A program made the translations under genes and the position numbers. A model generated the notes under the pieces. That model saw only the letters and a program-made list of their open reading frames with translations. It made no database searches and was not told the DNA's origin. A stretch of 64,000 bases of DNA, taken from assembly GCA_963575745.1 (NCBI GenBank), contig CAUYUJ010000371.1, positions 7,501 to 71,500 of the forward strand, in the 5' to 3' direction. Source of the DNA: Prorocentrum cordatum (taxonomy: Eukaryota > Sar > Dinophyceae > Prorocentrales > Prorocentraceae). This document shows, piece by piece, positions 1 through 10,839 of the stretch (position 1 is its first letter; the number at the start of each line of letters is the position of its first letter).

Positions 1-195
1 AGGAGGAGGATAGAGGAGGAGGAGGAGGAGGAGGAGGAGGAGGCGGAGGAGGCGGAGGAGGAGGAGATGAGGAGGAGGAGGGGGGAAGGAGGAGGAGGAG
101 GAGGAGGGGGGGAGGCGAGGAGGCGGAGGAGGCGGAGGAGGAGGAGGAGGAGGAGGAGGAGGAGGCGGAGGAGGAGGAGGAGGAGGAGGAGTTCA
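1..195. repeat. GGA triplet tract
   Basis: Nearly pure GGA repeat with occasional GGC units at the left edge of the window. All frames on the plus strand stay open and would read as Arg, Gly or Glu runs, so open frames here have no weight as genes. The tract may continue beyond the window. Confidence 0.95.
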
Positions 196-575
196 GCAGC
201 AGCAGGCAGGATGAGGAAGAGGCGGGGCGTCCAGTGTCCTCCTGCTCCCGCCGAGCGAGATGCTCATCGGTGCCGTTGAGGTCGCCCATGAAGAACAGGA
301 GCTCCACCTCGAGGGGGTGCTTGCGCTTGCGACGGCGAGCACGGCGAGGAACTGATGCTCCTCCTCGTGCTCATCTGCCCTCTCCTCCTCCTCTTCCTCC
401 TCCTCCTCCTCCTCCTCCGAATTCGGATCCCTTTCAAGAGGGGCGTCTTGCCTTAATGGCTTACTGAAGCAGTCGTCTTTGAAGAGGGCCCTTCCAGCAG
501 TAAAAGGGAATGCCCGCGCATGAAAAGGAGACTTGGCACGCGAGAAGTACTGCAGCATCGTTGAAGCATCCTGCG
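196..575. other. Unique-looking spacer, no gene seen
   Basis: Mixed sequence between two triplet tracts, with a short TCC run at about 382-418. Overlapping short open frames exist on both strands, but none shows a domain, motif or codon pattern that I recognise. Confidence 0.5.
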
Positions 576-1525
576 TTTACTCTGGTTCTCCTCCTCCTGG
601 TCATATCGCATCGCGACTACTCTCACTCACTCGCTCCTCCTCCGGGTCCACCCTTGGCTGCTACTCCCTCCCCCAACTTTCCGCCCCCCTCCTCCGCTCC
701 CCCCCCCGTCCTCCTGGGCCTCCTCCTCCTCCTCCTCCTCCTCCTCCTCCTCGTCCTCGTCCTCCTCCTGGTCCACCTCCTCCTCCTCCTTTTCCTCCTC
801 CTCCTCCCTCGTCCTCCTCCTCCTCCTCCTCCTCCTCCCTCCTCCTCCTCCTCCTCTCCTGCCCCTCCTCGTCCTCCTCCTCGTCCTCGTCCTCGTCCTC
901 GCTCCTCCTCCCCTCGCCACCTCCTCGTCCTCTTCCTCCTCCTCCTCCTCCTCCACCACCCCTCCTCACCCCTCCTCCTCCTCCTCCCTCATCCCTCCTC
1001 CCTCCTCCTCCTCCCTCCTCCCTCCTCCCTCCTCCTCCCCTCCCTCCTTCCTCTCCCTCCTCCCTCCTCCCTCCTCCTCCTCCTCCTCCCTCCTCCCCCT
1101 CCCTCCTCCCTCCTCCCTCCCTCCTCCCTCCTCCCATCCTCCCTCCTCCCTCCTCCCCTCCTCCTCCCCTCCTCCCTCCTCCCCCTCCTCCCCTCCTCCC
1201 TCCCTCCCTCCTCCCCCTACCTCCCTCCTCCCTCCTCCTCCTCCTCCTCCTCCTCCTCCTCCTCCTCCTCCTCCTCCTCCTCCTCCTCCCTCCTCCTCTA
1301 CCTCTCCTCGGCCTCCTCCTCCTCCTTCTCTTCCTCCTCCTCCTCCTCTCCTCTCCTCCACCTCCTCCATCCTCCTCCTCCTCCTCCTCCTCCTCCTCCT
1401 CACTGCCTCCTCCCTCCTCCTCCTCCTCCTCCTCCTTCTCCTTCTTCCTGTCCTCCTCCCTCCTCCTCCTCTCCTCCTCCTCCTCCTCCTCCTCCTCCTT
1501 CTCCTTCTCCCCATCCTGCCCCACG
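576..1525. repeat. Long TCC/CCT triplet tract
   Basis: About 950 bases of imperfect TCC repeats with CCC and CTC variants. On the minus strand this is GGA/GAG. Several 400-residue frames are open across it because the repeat contains no stop codons; their Ser/Leu/Pro or Glu/Gly/Arg composition comes from the repeat. Confidence 0.95.
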
Positions 1526-1654
1526 CGAGGCAGCGTTAGGGCGGCGCCCTCCTCGTGCCCCGAACCCGCCGGCGGCAGGCAACCGCGGATCGCGCGCCGC
1601 TGCGTGTGGCGGCGCCACGCGGACTCCCACCTGGGCGCTGCGATGGCAGGACAA

Positions 1655-1732
1655 AGAGGAGGAGGAGGAGGAGGAGGAGGAGGAGGAGGAGGAGGAGGAG
1701 GAGGAGGAGGAGGAGGAGGAGGAGGAGGAGGA
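1655..1732. repeat. Pure GGA tract
   Basis: About 25 uninterrupted GGA units, in the opposite purine/pyrimidine sense to the TCC tract just before it, so the two could pair as a loose inverted structure. Confidence 0.95.
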
Positions 1733-2166
1733 TCGGAAGCTCGTGGACTCCTGTCGATGGCATCGCGCCGACGAGCCTCGCACCAGAGCGGCACTCCACA
1801 CATAGGAATCTGAGGTGGATCACTACGTATCCCACGGAGACAACGAATCGGCCTGCTGCGCTCCGCGGGAGCGGCACAGGCTCGGCTGGGGACCCAAGCG
1901 CGGCACACGACCGCCTGCTGGGACCCAGCACTCAGGCACGAGGATCACTTCCCTTCCCACGACCCCCACCCCCACGACCAGACGACCTCCCCCCACGTCC
2001 TCGTCCTCGGCCTGAGGCAGGCGGCACAAAGACCACTGGAGTGGTCGGCAAATCTGCACTGGCACAGGTCGGGACCGAAAGGGCGGGCAAACCTCCGCGG
2101 TCCTGCAGCTCACGGTAGCGCTGGCTACAGGAAAAGGCCTTTGGGACTGCTCTAGAGACACGTGTT
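1733..2166. other. Spacer, nothing recognised
   Basis: Mixed-composition sequence between the GGA tract and the LINE remains. I see no gene, repeat or RNA here. Confidence 0.4.
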
Positions 2167-2817
2167 TCAACAATCGCCATGCTTCCTCTCCTCTCCTCCT
2201 GCTGGGTTCCTACGGGCGACCTGGAGCTTCTTCAACTGCTCGTGATTGGGGCCTGCTTCGGGAGTCATCTCGGCGCCGTAGATCAGCGCCCCCGTGCATG
2301 CATGGATGTGAGGTGGCCCGCGGGCCTCCCAGTCGATCTTCTCGCCCTTCTTGGCGCGGGCGTTGTAGTCGCGGCTGAGCTCGTCGTACTGCTGCCCCGC
2401 CTTCTGGCACGCTGCGGCCAACCCTGTGTCGATGTACAGCTGGCAGCGGGTGTAGGCGTTGGCGGACAGGTCTGCCGCCTCGCGGGCCACCGTGAGGAGC
2501 AGCCGCCCCATCGCCGTCGTCAGCTTCCCGCGGTCGCCGCCGCCCTTGCCGCCGTGGCGCCCCTGCTTCGGGTCGCTGCCGCCGCTGCCCATTCCTGGCG
2601 TGGCCTCCTCCTCCACGCCGTTCTTGCGCTTGCTCGCGTGCGCGATGCGGCCACTGAACCACTCGGGAAGAAGCCCTCCCGTGCCTGGTGCCGCTCCGTT
2701 GCCGCTGTCTATCGCCATCGCGGTCGCGGCTGCCGCTGCGCCCTCCCCTGGCATCTTCTGGCACGCATGGGGCAACTCTGACTGGGAGGCGCGTGCAAAG
2801 ATGGCGGCACAAGTCAA
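2167..2817 (-). pseudogene. LINE ORF1-like fragment (tentative)
   Basis: A 216-codon open frame without an ATG at its upstream edge. It lies directly behind the zinc-finger end of the LINE described next. The N-terminal third is Gly/Ala rich with a basic, lysine-containing stretch. The C-terminal half looks like a folded helical protein: LLTVAREAADLSANAYTRCQ, then QQYDELSRDYNARAKKGEKI, then a GPPHIHA segment. I associate the GPPH-type segment with first ORFs of dinoflagellate non-LTR elements, but that is recognition from memory and not a domain assignment. Composition here is more protein-like than in the surrounding triplet tracts. It could instead be a piece of host gene carried along by the LINE. 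Confidence 0.35.
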
Positions 2818-3430
2818 TCAAGTTAGAGCCTTCAAAAGGGCAGCTGGGGCATGCAAGTGTTGTGGGCGCAATCAACTTCCCGAGGGTGTAAGGTCCCGTG
2901 GCGATGCAATGTCCCCGTGATAAAGACCCCTGCAGGTGGAGTGAGGCGTTCGCCACGGTAGCGGATGTCTGGTGGCAGTTGATGCACAGGTTGCTGGGGG
3001 TGAGGAACCTACATAGATTTCGGAGATGATGCGCTTGCCGTATGAGGTTACGCCGCGTAGTGAATTTCGCCCCACATGGCGTGTCCGATCCCTCCACTGT
3101 CAGCCAGCAACGAAACGCCGCATCTTCCTCCAAAGGAGCGGTGTCCGAGACCAGTGCCTGCGGATGGGCCCACCCTGGGGGTGCCGCCTGAAACGAGAAT
3201 TGTCGAGCACGAATCTCCGTAAAATCTATGGACTGCAGGTCGGCAGGCCTCTCACGATCCCCCAGTATAGTCAAGTCTCCTACTATATCATTTAAAATAC
3301 CTGCCTCCTGAATATCAGCAGCCCACGAGAAGTCATTGTGCAGTTGCACAACCCAGGGCGACGAGAAGGGAGTAGGCTGTCCGCGATCCAGCGGGGGTCG
3401 GTCCTGGTCGAACTGAGCAGCACCGAACAA
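2780..3430 (-). pseudogene. LINE C-terminal Cys/His zinc-finger region
   Basis: The first 217 residues of the frame starting at 3430 look real; the rest, to 2210, is out of frame and Arg rich. Three Cys/His clusters are visible. The first has Cys108 and Cys119 with His134-His135. The second is CINCHQTSATVANASLHL (149-166). The third is CPSCPFEGSNLIDLCRHL (194-211), a C-x2-C followed by H in C2H2 style. Such fingers at the end of ORF2 are typical of several LINE clades and probably bind nucleic acid. The upstream part (FSWAADIQEAGILNDIVGDL) is a plausible helical connector. Confidence 0.6.
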
Positions 3431-3503
3431 GGTACATAAAAAACATGGCAGTGATGCGGTGGATCAAGGGCCTACGTCTGGCACATTCGTAACCTACGTA
3501 TCT

Positions 3504-3885
3504 TCATTCCCTTGCCGCTGCCAAGAATTCTCCAATGTCCCAAAACCTGAGATTAGTCATGCTAGTAGGATGCGGCCCCGTCCAGGTAGTGGCCTCACCC
3601 ATCATCGCGATTCCCCCAAGAGACGCCATCGCACTATCTAGTCTAGCACAGTCCGCCGGGGACAGGACGAAGCACTCGAGGCCGCTGAGGGGGGGGGCCC
3701 TGACCGAAACCCAGCAGCAACGCACGCTTCCACTTGAACGGGAACGGAATACTCCATACGGCGCCCAAGCTGTGAAACGAGACACGACCTGCCGAAATCC
3801 TCCTCGTTACCTCACTCCTAGCCGAGGATGACATAGATAAGTATGGTCCGAGGCACCGAGCCCCCTCCTTCGGGGCCCCCCTCAA
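3504..3885 (-). pseudogene. LINE reverse transcriptase thumb/connection region
   Basis: Two overlapping frames must be joined. The first gives YLSMSSSARSEVTRRISAGR followed by FHSLGAVWS, the usual LINE pattern after the palm (a helix ending in Arg, then a Trp). The second gives LSGLECFVLSPADCARLDSA then LGGIAMMGEAT, corresponding to the conserved L-x-G-x-E segment and the following L-x(2)-L helix. A frameshift near 3780-3700 separates them. Confidence 0.6.
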
Positions 3886-4153
3886 TCACCAACCCAGTCC
3901 CTTCATCATCTTGGCGACGCACCAATCGACGGAGCTCGCGACGGAAGGTCTGGCTGCTATAAGCGAAATGAAACAATAATTCCTGATTTGACCGATTCTG
4001 CCCGCGCCCACTCCCCTCCAAACGTTCGTCTAGTAGGCTATCTGTCATGCTCAGCTCGTCAAGGAATTCCTCAAAGGTGGACTCTGGGCTCGCCAGGCAG
4101 GACTTATTAAGGTCGTCGGCGTACCTTAGTAGACTTGAATCACATCGATGCCC

Positions 4154-4154
<1 letters not shown>
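3818..4154 (-). pseudogene. LINE reverse transcriptase catalytic YADD segment
   Basis: After the polyglycine run the frame reads LLRYADDLNKSCLASP. YADD (codons at 4112-4123) is motif C of LINE reverse transcriptases and holds the second pair of metal-binding Asp residues. It is followed by about 90 residues with a charged helical pattern, including FRRELRRLVRR. Both catalytic Asp positions survive, but the frame is broken before and after. Confidence 0.8.
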
Positions 4155-4205
<51 letters not shown>

Positions 4206-4347
4206 TCACAACCATGCCCTTAGCGCAAGGGTCCGCTGAGCGAAGGTCGAAGCTCCAGCGCAGGATGGGTTCCTGAAAGGCGGCGAGGAACGATGCGACA
4301 GCGAACGGGCCCCCCATGAGGCTCCCCTGGCGGGTCTTCAGGTGCAC
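4126..4347 (-). pseudogene. LINE reverse transcriptase, motif B piece
   Basis: This continues the reverse transcriptase after a frameshift: KTRQGSLMGGPFAVASFLAAF corresponds to the Gln-Gly motif B that follows motif A. It runs directly into the C homopolymer at 4155-4202, which reads as polyglycine and replaces the segment between motif B and the YADD motif. Confidence 0.7.
4155..4202. repeat. 48-base C homopolymer inside the LINE
   Basis: An uninterrupted run of 48 C on the plus strand (G on the sense strand), about 30 bases upstream of the YADD codons in sense order. Runs of this length are hard to sequence, so its exact length is doubtful. Confidence 0.95.
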
Positions 4348-6272
4348 CGTCTCCCCCCCCCCGTCAGCTGCACCGCGGCCTGTCGATGCCTTTGCTTGCG
4401 CTGTGCCAGGTCCTGGGGCTGGGCGGCGGCGGCCATGACTTTATCGAGGGCCTCCCAGCTGGCACTCCCGAACGCATTAGACATATCCTTGAAACACATT
4501 GCATGCGCGCGGCCAGCAGCACGGAGTCTCCACGAAGATACGCTCGCGATCAACACAGCGCTCCCACGACATCGACCCCGTGCAAACCCGTGGTCGGCGA
4601 GGGGCGGACAAGGCGCAATGCGATGTGCGTGCCGCGCCTTTCCGATAACAGACAGCAGGTGAATAACTCTCTTTCCCGCGGGGCCGCTCTTCAAAGATTT
4701 GCGCAGCCCGCCCCCCGCGCCCCCGTGCCAATGCAAGGGCGGGGTCTCCGTCAATCTCATTTTCGCCCGGCCGACCGTGAGCAACCACCAGAACCCACGG
4801 ATCTCTGGGGCCTTGCCCGAAGCACCGAGACCCCCCCGACGCCGAACTCGCCAGTTGGGAAATAGTGCCATGTGCCACAGCTCCAGGGGGGTCGTGTCTG
4901 GGGGTATCAGGCGCCTTTTGGGCGCCCTGCGCTTGAACCTCCTAATGATCTGCACATCCCCCTTGACAAGAGCGTTGGCCTCCCCATCCTCACCGCCATG
5001 CGGGAAGAGCTCAACTTCGCGATCACCCCTCCTGCTGCCCCAATCATGCCCACTGCGCAAAATGCCACCCTGCGCACCAGGAAGAGACCAGACCGATAGC
5101 CACTCAGCAACAGCAGGTTGACGTGGGGCACAGAGTCGGCCGTCTCGTTTCTTAGGTCCTAGCCGTGTGCGTGCAGCTCGTCGTGATATCCTCATCGCCT
5201 CCGCCATCCTCCTGTGCTCCCAGTGCTCCGTAGCCTCCTCACATAGTCGCGTGCGGTGTCGTCGTAGTGCCCTCCGTCGTGCCGCCCGAAGCTCCCCCGT
5301 GAGGTCCCGAAGTTCACGATCGATCCGTTCCGCCTCCTCTCCTGTCGCCCCCTCCTTCCCCGAGCGAATAAGCGCGCGTTGTCGTAACAGCTCACGTCGG
5401 CGCTTGCAGTCCAGGGAGAAGGTGGGACAAGGTGGAGGATGAGACTGAAAGTGTCTACGACCAGCTTCCAGGAGAACGGCCTCTAGGGTTTCGAATATAG
5501 CGTCAGGACGCCCGTAATCACGAAGCCATGCGACAGGAACCGTACGCAGCCCCTCCTGTACCGATCGCAGGAACTCCCAGCGCAGGCTGCCACGCCGAAG
5601 TCCGTCCATGAGCAGATCGAAGTTCCAACGATATCCTGGCGCCTCCTGTGGTCGAACCCCCCCTCCCTTGTTGTAGGCAACACAGCAAGCAAAAGGCAAA
5701 TGATCACGAGGTGCTGGGCCACGGATGGCCTGCAGCTTCGCCCCCATGGAACGCAACACCGTAGCTTTGACCACCTGTGCCTCCATTCCCCTCGGTAGGA
5801 ACATGTAATCGAGTCGGCTAGAACCCGTATCATGATAGAACGTGGGGACATACGTGCTGGTGCGCATGGCTTTCATGTGGTTTAATTCCATGACCTCTCG
5901 GACGCGATGGCCTGCACCTCGAATGATCCGCTCCTCTGTACAGGTGTCCACTACTGACGTGGGGAGGTCAACCCGACGCTCGTGCTGGTAGGCCCTCCCG
6001 ATGCCGTCATTCAGATCGGTGAAGAACACCAGTGTACATCTCTGGGATAATTCGTGCAAGACGGAAGCCAACCAGTCGTGCAAGAGAGAAACGGTCTGCA
6101 GGTAACGGCATTTCTGCTCATGCTTCTTAGGACGGGGAAGGAAGTAGGCCACCAGCGCACAGACATCCAAGGGACCTCGTTTGAGTCGCACGGCAAGCCC
6201 TCGCCCCGCTGCGCCAGCAGGGCTCCCCCACGTCCGACGATCCGAAAAGTCCTCCCAAAACGATAAGCACAC
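4338..6272 (-). pseudogene. LINE endonuclease C-terminus plus reverse transcriptase N-terminus
   Basis: A 644-codon frame and the longest uninterrupted non-repeat frame in this element. Residues 1-200 are the rest of the AP-type endonuclease: TDLND at 85-89, RLDYMFLPRG at 153-162 (the usual R-[IL]-DY motif) and RDHLP at 189-193 (the catalytic Asp-His). Residues 200-400 are an Arg-rich helical linker. The reverse transcriptase begins in the last third, with KDMSNAFGSASWEALD near the C-terminus serving as motif A; its catalytic Asp is present. The frame runs into the region before the C homopolymer. It would nick target DNA and copy its own RNA. Together with the frames on either side it is clearly one broken ORF2. 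Confidence 0.85.
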
Positions 6273-6619
6273 CCACAGCTAGAATTACTGTACGGCTGTA
6301 GTCCGTGAGCATGAGGGGCCTCCAGAACAATATTCCCAGACACGCGTCGCTGTAATACCGTTGCGTTTCCTGGTCGATCCCCCGCTTTGGTCCCACACAG
6401 CATGATGAGATCAAAGTTCCTTCCCTCCAGCACGATTTCCTCTAGTCTCTCTCCCGTCGCCCAGAGGGGATTGAATCCCAGACGTCGCAGCATGAGCAGG
6501 TGGGAAGGTGGCGTGCGGGGAGTGTGGGAAGAGAGCGAGCCTCGCCAGCCAGGCCGATTCAGGGCATGGTGGGTCACTCCGTGCAGGAAACAGAGAGACC
6601 TCGCGACCGCCCGAAACAT
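6011..6619 (-). pseudogene. LINE endonuclease, N-terminal part
   Basis: The open frame holds the beginning of an endonuclease/exonuclease/phosphatase-type domain. RLEEIVLEGRNFDLIMLCGT corresponds to the strand that in active enzymes carries the metal-binding acidic residue (usually LxET or LQET/LQGT); here a Cys precedes GT. It is followed by HGLQPYSNSSCGCAYRFGRTF, matching the Asn/Ser-rich Gly segment typical of these elements. The true reading frame then moves to the neighbouring frame near 6260, so residues after about position 120 here are out of frame. This fragment and the next ORF together make one endonuclease. Confidence 0.7.
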
Positions 6620-6639
6620 CGCACCTGAGCCGCGGGGGC

Positions 6640-6905
6640 TCGGAGGAGGAGGAAGAGGAGGACGAGGAGGAAGAGGAGGAGGAGGAGGAGGAGGAGGAAT
6701 GGCTCAGACTGGAGAGGCAGAACGAAAAGGAGGAGGAGGAGGAGGAGGAGGGACAGCACCTTCCAAAACCTCGAGCCTCGAACCTCGAACGTCGATCCTT
6801 CCCACGCTCCTCCTCCTTCTCCTTCTCCTCCTCCTCCTCCTCCTCCTCCTCCTCCTCCTCCTCCTCCTCCTCCTCCTCCTCCTGCTCCTTCTCCTGCTCC
6901 TCCTC
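6640..6905. repeat. GGA then TCC triplet tracts
   Basis: GGA/GAA-rich runs at about 6643-6753 are followed by a TCC run at 6808-6905, so the block could fold back on itself. Open frames across it are repeat products. Confidence 0.9.
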
Positions 6906-7575
6906 GGCCCTGGGGCTCGGCGGCGGGCCTGCTGGTCACCATGACCTGCAATCGGACCGCCCCGACGACCGCGAGCGGGACGAAACACTGCAGACCGCGC
7001 CGTGGCGGCGGCATGGCAGCCTCCGCTTCCGCAGCGATGGGGGAGAGGAGAGAGAAGGATGAGGAGAAGGTGCGGGAAGAGTGAGATGATCGAGGAGGAG
7101 CCAGCTGGATGACAACCAGAGTACACCCAGGACGCGTCAGCCGCAGCCTACCCTCCCGTCCCCAATCCCCTCCCACAGGCTCATGCAAGCATTCCTTTTC
7201 AACACGGGCAGCTCCAACCATGATAGACGAGCTAAGCATGTGCTTATTATTCTGGCGAGTGGTCTGGTTGGGATAAAACTGTCCTGTATAGTTGTGGCCG
7301 CATGCAACGCGCAGACATACACAATTCAAGGACATGGTCCCACGAGACCCTGTAAGTGAAAAGGAACCGCCCTCCACGCGTGAGCCTGTTCCACAATATT
7401 ACGCTCGAGTGCGACCTGTTCGGGGGGACGTCTCAGGCAAGAACCCCGTGTTCCAAAGGAACCACCTCCAGCCCTGCCACTGCTGCACATATGTATAGTC
7501 TGGTGGTGCAAGTTTCAAGTCGGGCACGTCCTCCAGCAGGCCGCTTTTGGACGACAAATAGAAATAGCCAAACAA
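6906..7575. other. Spacer, no gene seen
   Basis: Unique-looking sequence. Overlapping frames on both strands carry no motif I recognise. At its right edge lies a T/A homopolymer that could be a retroposition tail, but no coding body is recognisable next to it. Confidence 0.4.
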
Positions 7576-7581
7576 TTTTTT

Positions 7582-7616
<35 letters not shown>
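7576..7616. repeat. T9-C-T4-A27 homopolymer junction
   Basis: Nine T, one C, four T and then 27 A. The A run could be the tail of a plus-strand retrocopy, or the T run the tail of a minus-strand one. No element body could be assigned on either side. Confidence 0.8.
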
Positions 7617-7800
7617 CTCAACACATCGTCCCCCGACTGAGTTAAAACTATGCTTGGATATTCCTCCATTAGACAGACACGTCCGACTTCATGCAAGTTG
7701 AAGAGGTTCCAAGAGCGAGAGCCCTCAAATGTGGAGTGGAGCCGCCCTCCATCCCCGTATGTGGTCCAAGCTTCGAAAACGGCTGCACGCGGCACTGAAC

Positions 7801-7940
7801 GAACAGTCCTCCTCTCCCTTCTCCTGCTCCTCCTTCTCCTCCTCCTCCTTCTCCTCCTCCTCCCTCCTCCTCCTCCTCCTCCTCCTTTCCTCCTCCTCCT
7901 CCTCTTCCTCCTCGTCCTCCTCCTTCTCGTCCTCCCCCCC
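7801..7940. repeat. TCC triplet tract
   Basis: Imperfect TCC/TTC repeats. They sit inside open frames on both strands, which should be disregarded as genes. Confidence 0.9.
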
Positions 7941-8339
7941 CAGTGTGAAAATTGCCCGCTATCCATCCTGGTGGTATCTGTTACAAACTCGGGAAACGAA
8001 TGAGCGTTGTGCTCACTCGACAGACGCAGTTTGAAAACGTGACGTGACGCCATCCGTCCGTCCGACGCCCGAAAGTCAAAGCTTCCAGGATCATCAGCCA
8101 CTGTGCCTGGACGGAGTGGGTGTGTTAGAACTCTCCTCTGCTGTATGGTGAATATGCGTTTAAATGCGAACGAAGGACGACCCCAAACCCTTCCGGCGAT
8201 CGTCCCTAGAAAGACGCCGCCCCTCTCCTGAGCCGGTGCTGGGTCATCTTCTGCGTAAGATTGCGTATGCAAGACTAAGGGGTCCAAACAAGTCCCCCTC
8301 CGACGGGTGGCAAAACAGACCACCTGAAAGGGAAACAGC
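7941..8339. other. Spacer, nothing recognised
   Basis: Mixed sequence without recognisable coding, RNA or repeat signal. Confidence 0.35.
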
Positions 8340-8860
8340 TAGAAAGCATGCCCCCCCAAGGAGGTGAATACAGCCCGCCCGAGGGCCTCAAAATGATCCC
8401 AAGACAGCCACAGAAGGCTCGAATACGTCCCAAGACGTCTCCAAGACGACGCCCAGGAGGCCCTCCAGAGGCAAACAACAAATGATACCCATTTGGCTGT
8501 TGAAAGGTTTTGGCGCACCGGCCCTTTCAGGTTTCCGAAACCCAAGACGCCCCAAAACAGGTCCCCAAGAGGGCTCCAAAACAAACCAAGAGGGCCCTGG
8601 GCAGCCTAAGACAGCTCAAGAGGCCCCCAAGACGGCCCAAGGGGCCCCCAACAATGCCCCAATATGAAGCCCAAGAGGAGGAAATGGAGCTGGCCTCGAA
8701 AGCCTTTCCCTCTAAGTTTGGCTCCAAGACCCTCACCATGCCCCCGAGAGACTTTCCCAGGCCCCCAAGGCGTCCCCGAGCGCCTCCAAGAGCACCCTAA
8801 CAGACCACCAAAGGCCCCCCTAACATCGCTAACAGGCCCCCCCTTCCTGCTAAGATGTTG
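8340..8860 (+). repeat. Degenerate CCAAGA-type short tandem repeat
   Basis: Many loosely spaced copies of a CCAAGA-G/C-GGCCCC motif, about 11-15 bases apart, all on the same strand. The same style of repeat recurs at 10840-11390 and 60015-60290 in the same orientation. Reading it as protein gives repetitive Pro/Lys/Arg or Gly/Leu/Trp strings, so the open frames are not genes. Confidence 0.75.
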
Positions 8861-9780
8861 CCCAAGCACGTTGGCGGGGATTGCCGCAGGCAACTGGGTA
8901 AGCGGCGAAGAAATCTCAGGCGAAACGCGCGGCCCGGCCTACCGTCGAGTCTGGTGATGCGACGGGGAATTCTTTAGGAGAAGGGATGGAGGGCACATGA
9001 GGATACCGAAGGAGAAGCGATAATGATGGAGGAGGACGGAGAGGATGAGGTAGACGGAGGGGGGGAGCGAGGAACGAGGAGGCTGGAGGAGGAGGGTGGA
9101 CGAGGACGGGGATTCTTCACATGAGCCTTCCCCTGGTGAGTGCACGCCAGGGCTGAAAGCAGTGCCAGCTGATGGCACTGTAGAAAGAAGGACCAGGGCG
9201 GTGGCCGACGCGGACGGCGGGCGGTACCCCCAGGACCGAACGACTCAGTCGGAGTCACTAGACCCCGCTGACCTTGCACGAGCAGCTATGATGGACAGAG
9301 GGGCCTCATTCTCCTCTACGAGGAGGCGGGCCCTGACCGATCGCAGCTGCTCGAGCTGGCTGCCCCCATGCGCGTTGGGAGGGAGACCGCCAGCAAACGC
9401 CCCCTCCCCCGTCTCGTTGGGGGGGGAGGAGGCAGAGACTGGAAAAGGCTGACCACCAGGCTGCGCAGCCCGTCCCGCTTCCTGCCCCTGCAGGCGACAA
9501 GACGGCAAAACGACGGGCGGCGGCGCGGGCGCCTGGAAGACATTCAACGCATCAGCAGGGCCGAAGAGGAAATCCGACGCTTCCTCCTCAGCATCAGTCC
9601 TGAAAGCCTCCTCCTGCTGGCCTCGCCTGACCTCCTGGGACAAGAGGAGGGGCCGAGGAGCTCGAAGAGTGAGACGGCCCAGGCTCAGCAGCGACCACGA
9701 CGGTAGCAGGCGACGACGTCGACGGGTCATCGACTTCTTCCTGCTGCTGGCTCTGGGCGGTCGAGGGGGAGGATGGGCGG
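8861..9780. other. Spacer with an unassigned minus-strand frame
   Basis: A minus-strand frame (9245 to about 9700) has a fairly ordinary acidic/Pro composition (for example DALNVFQAPAPPPVVLP), but upstream it runs into a His/Thr dinucleotide repeat and has no recognisable domain. It may be a real exon or chance; I do not assign it. Confidence 0.3.
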
Positions 9781-9885
9781 GCGTGTGTGGTGTGTTGTGT
9801 ATGATGTGTTGCGTGTGTTGCGTGTGTGGCGTGTGTGTGTGTTGTGTGTTGTGTGTTGTGTGTTGTGTGTTGTGTGTATGTGTTA
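9781..9885. repeat. GTGTT/GTGTGT microsatellite
   Basis: About 100 bases of GTGTTGTGTGTT-type repeat. Its translation is Cys/Val or His/Thr runs. Confidence 0.9.
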
Positions 9886-10839
9886 GTTTCATTCGCCAGC
9901 CCAGTCACTCTGCCTAGCCCCTAGCCGCCGAGGCACAAACAGTGCGTGTGTGTTGTATGCGGCAGGGGGGAGCCACGGTGTCTGCTGACCTGTCGGCTGC
10001 CTGCGCAGGGCCGCCCGCTCTAGGATTCTGGGGCGCTCGCGTGCTGCCCAATCCTGGGCGCGAGCCAGCCCGCTAGCAGATCAATACGAACTGGTGGCCG
10101 TTCGTCCAACCATTCAGGACGGCGCGCGTCACCTGAGCAGGCCCTGACCCGCGGTCTTAACGCGTTCAACTTTGGATTCGCTGTTGAAGCGCCACCCGCT
10201 TGTACGGTGGCGAAGGTGACCGTCCGCTCTCGTCGAGCGGCACGAAGGCCCCACACGCCCGACTTCGTCGGCGGTGGCGCAAATAGCATGTGAGCATGTG
10301 GCGCGCAGCTGGACGTTTCGTCCAAGGCTGGCCGAGGAGGCGGATGATGCAAAGGGACGCGGAAGGGGCAGGATAGGCAAGGAGGGAGGTGGGCAAATGA
10401 GGACGAGGAAGCAGGTGGATAAACAGGAGGCAACACGATGAAGACGAGGAGGAGGAAGAGGAGGAGGAGGAGGAAGAGGAGGATGAGGAATGAGCTAGAA
10501 GATGGGGGAGGATGAACAGCAAGCGCCCGAGGAATATTGAGGAGGATGAGGAGGAGGGTCACGGACGAGGAGGTGGAGGGAGGGTGAAGATAAATGGGGA
10601 GGAGGAGGAGAATGAGGAAGATGAGGAGGAGGGCTAAGAAATGAAGCGGGGGGAAGGACGGGAGGAAGATAAGGGCGAGGATAGCTAGCAGGAGCAGGAG
10701 GATGATCCGCAGACCCCCGCTTGCCAGGGGTGAAAGGGAGTGTGAAACATCTGGCTGTCCCCATTTTCAGGTTCGCCGCCCTGGGGTCAAGCATCCCGTT
10801 CAGTAGGACGGGGGGAGCAGGAAGAGCTCCCAAGCACAT
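9886..10839. other. GC-rich spacer, partly GGA-rich
   Basis: Contains a loose GGA/GAT purine tract at about 10380-10640. No gene or RNA recognised. Confidence 0.4.

Larger units (their letters stand above)
2780..6620 (-). mobile_element. Decayed LINE (non-LTR retrotransposon) ORF2
   Basis: Reading down the minus strand, the pieces occur in LINE order: AP-type endonuclease (about 6480-5690), linker, reverse transcriptase palm (about 4900-4110) with a D-x3-AF motif and YADD, a thumb-like segment (3885-3504), and C-terminal Cys/His fingers (3110-2790). Several frameshifts and a 48-base C run break the frame, so this copy should be inactive. I could not define the 5' and 3' ends and saw no target duplication. 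Confidence 0.85.

Noticed and set aside
510-1908. Frames of more than 400 codons on both strands (Ser/Leu/Pro and Glu/Gly/Arg rich)
   Set aside because: They are translations of a TCC/GGA tract and open in several frames at once.
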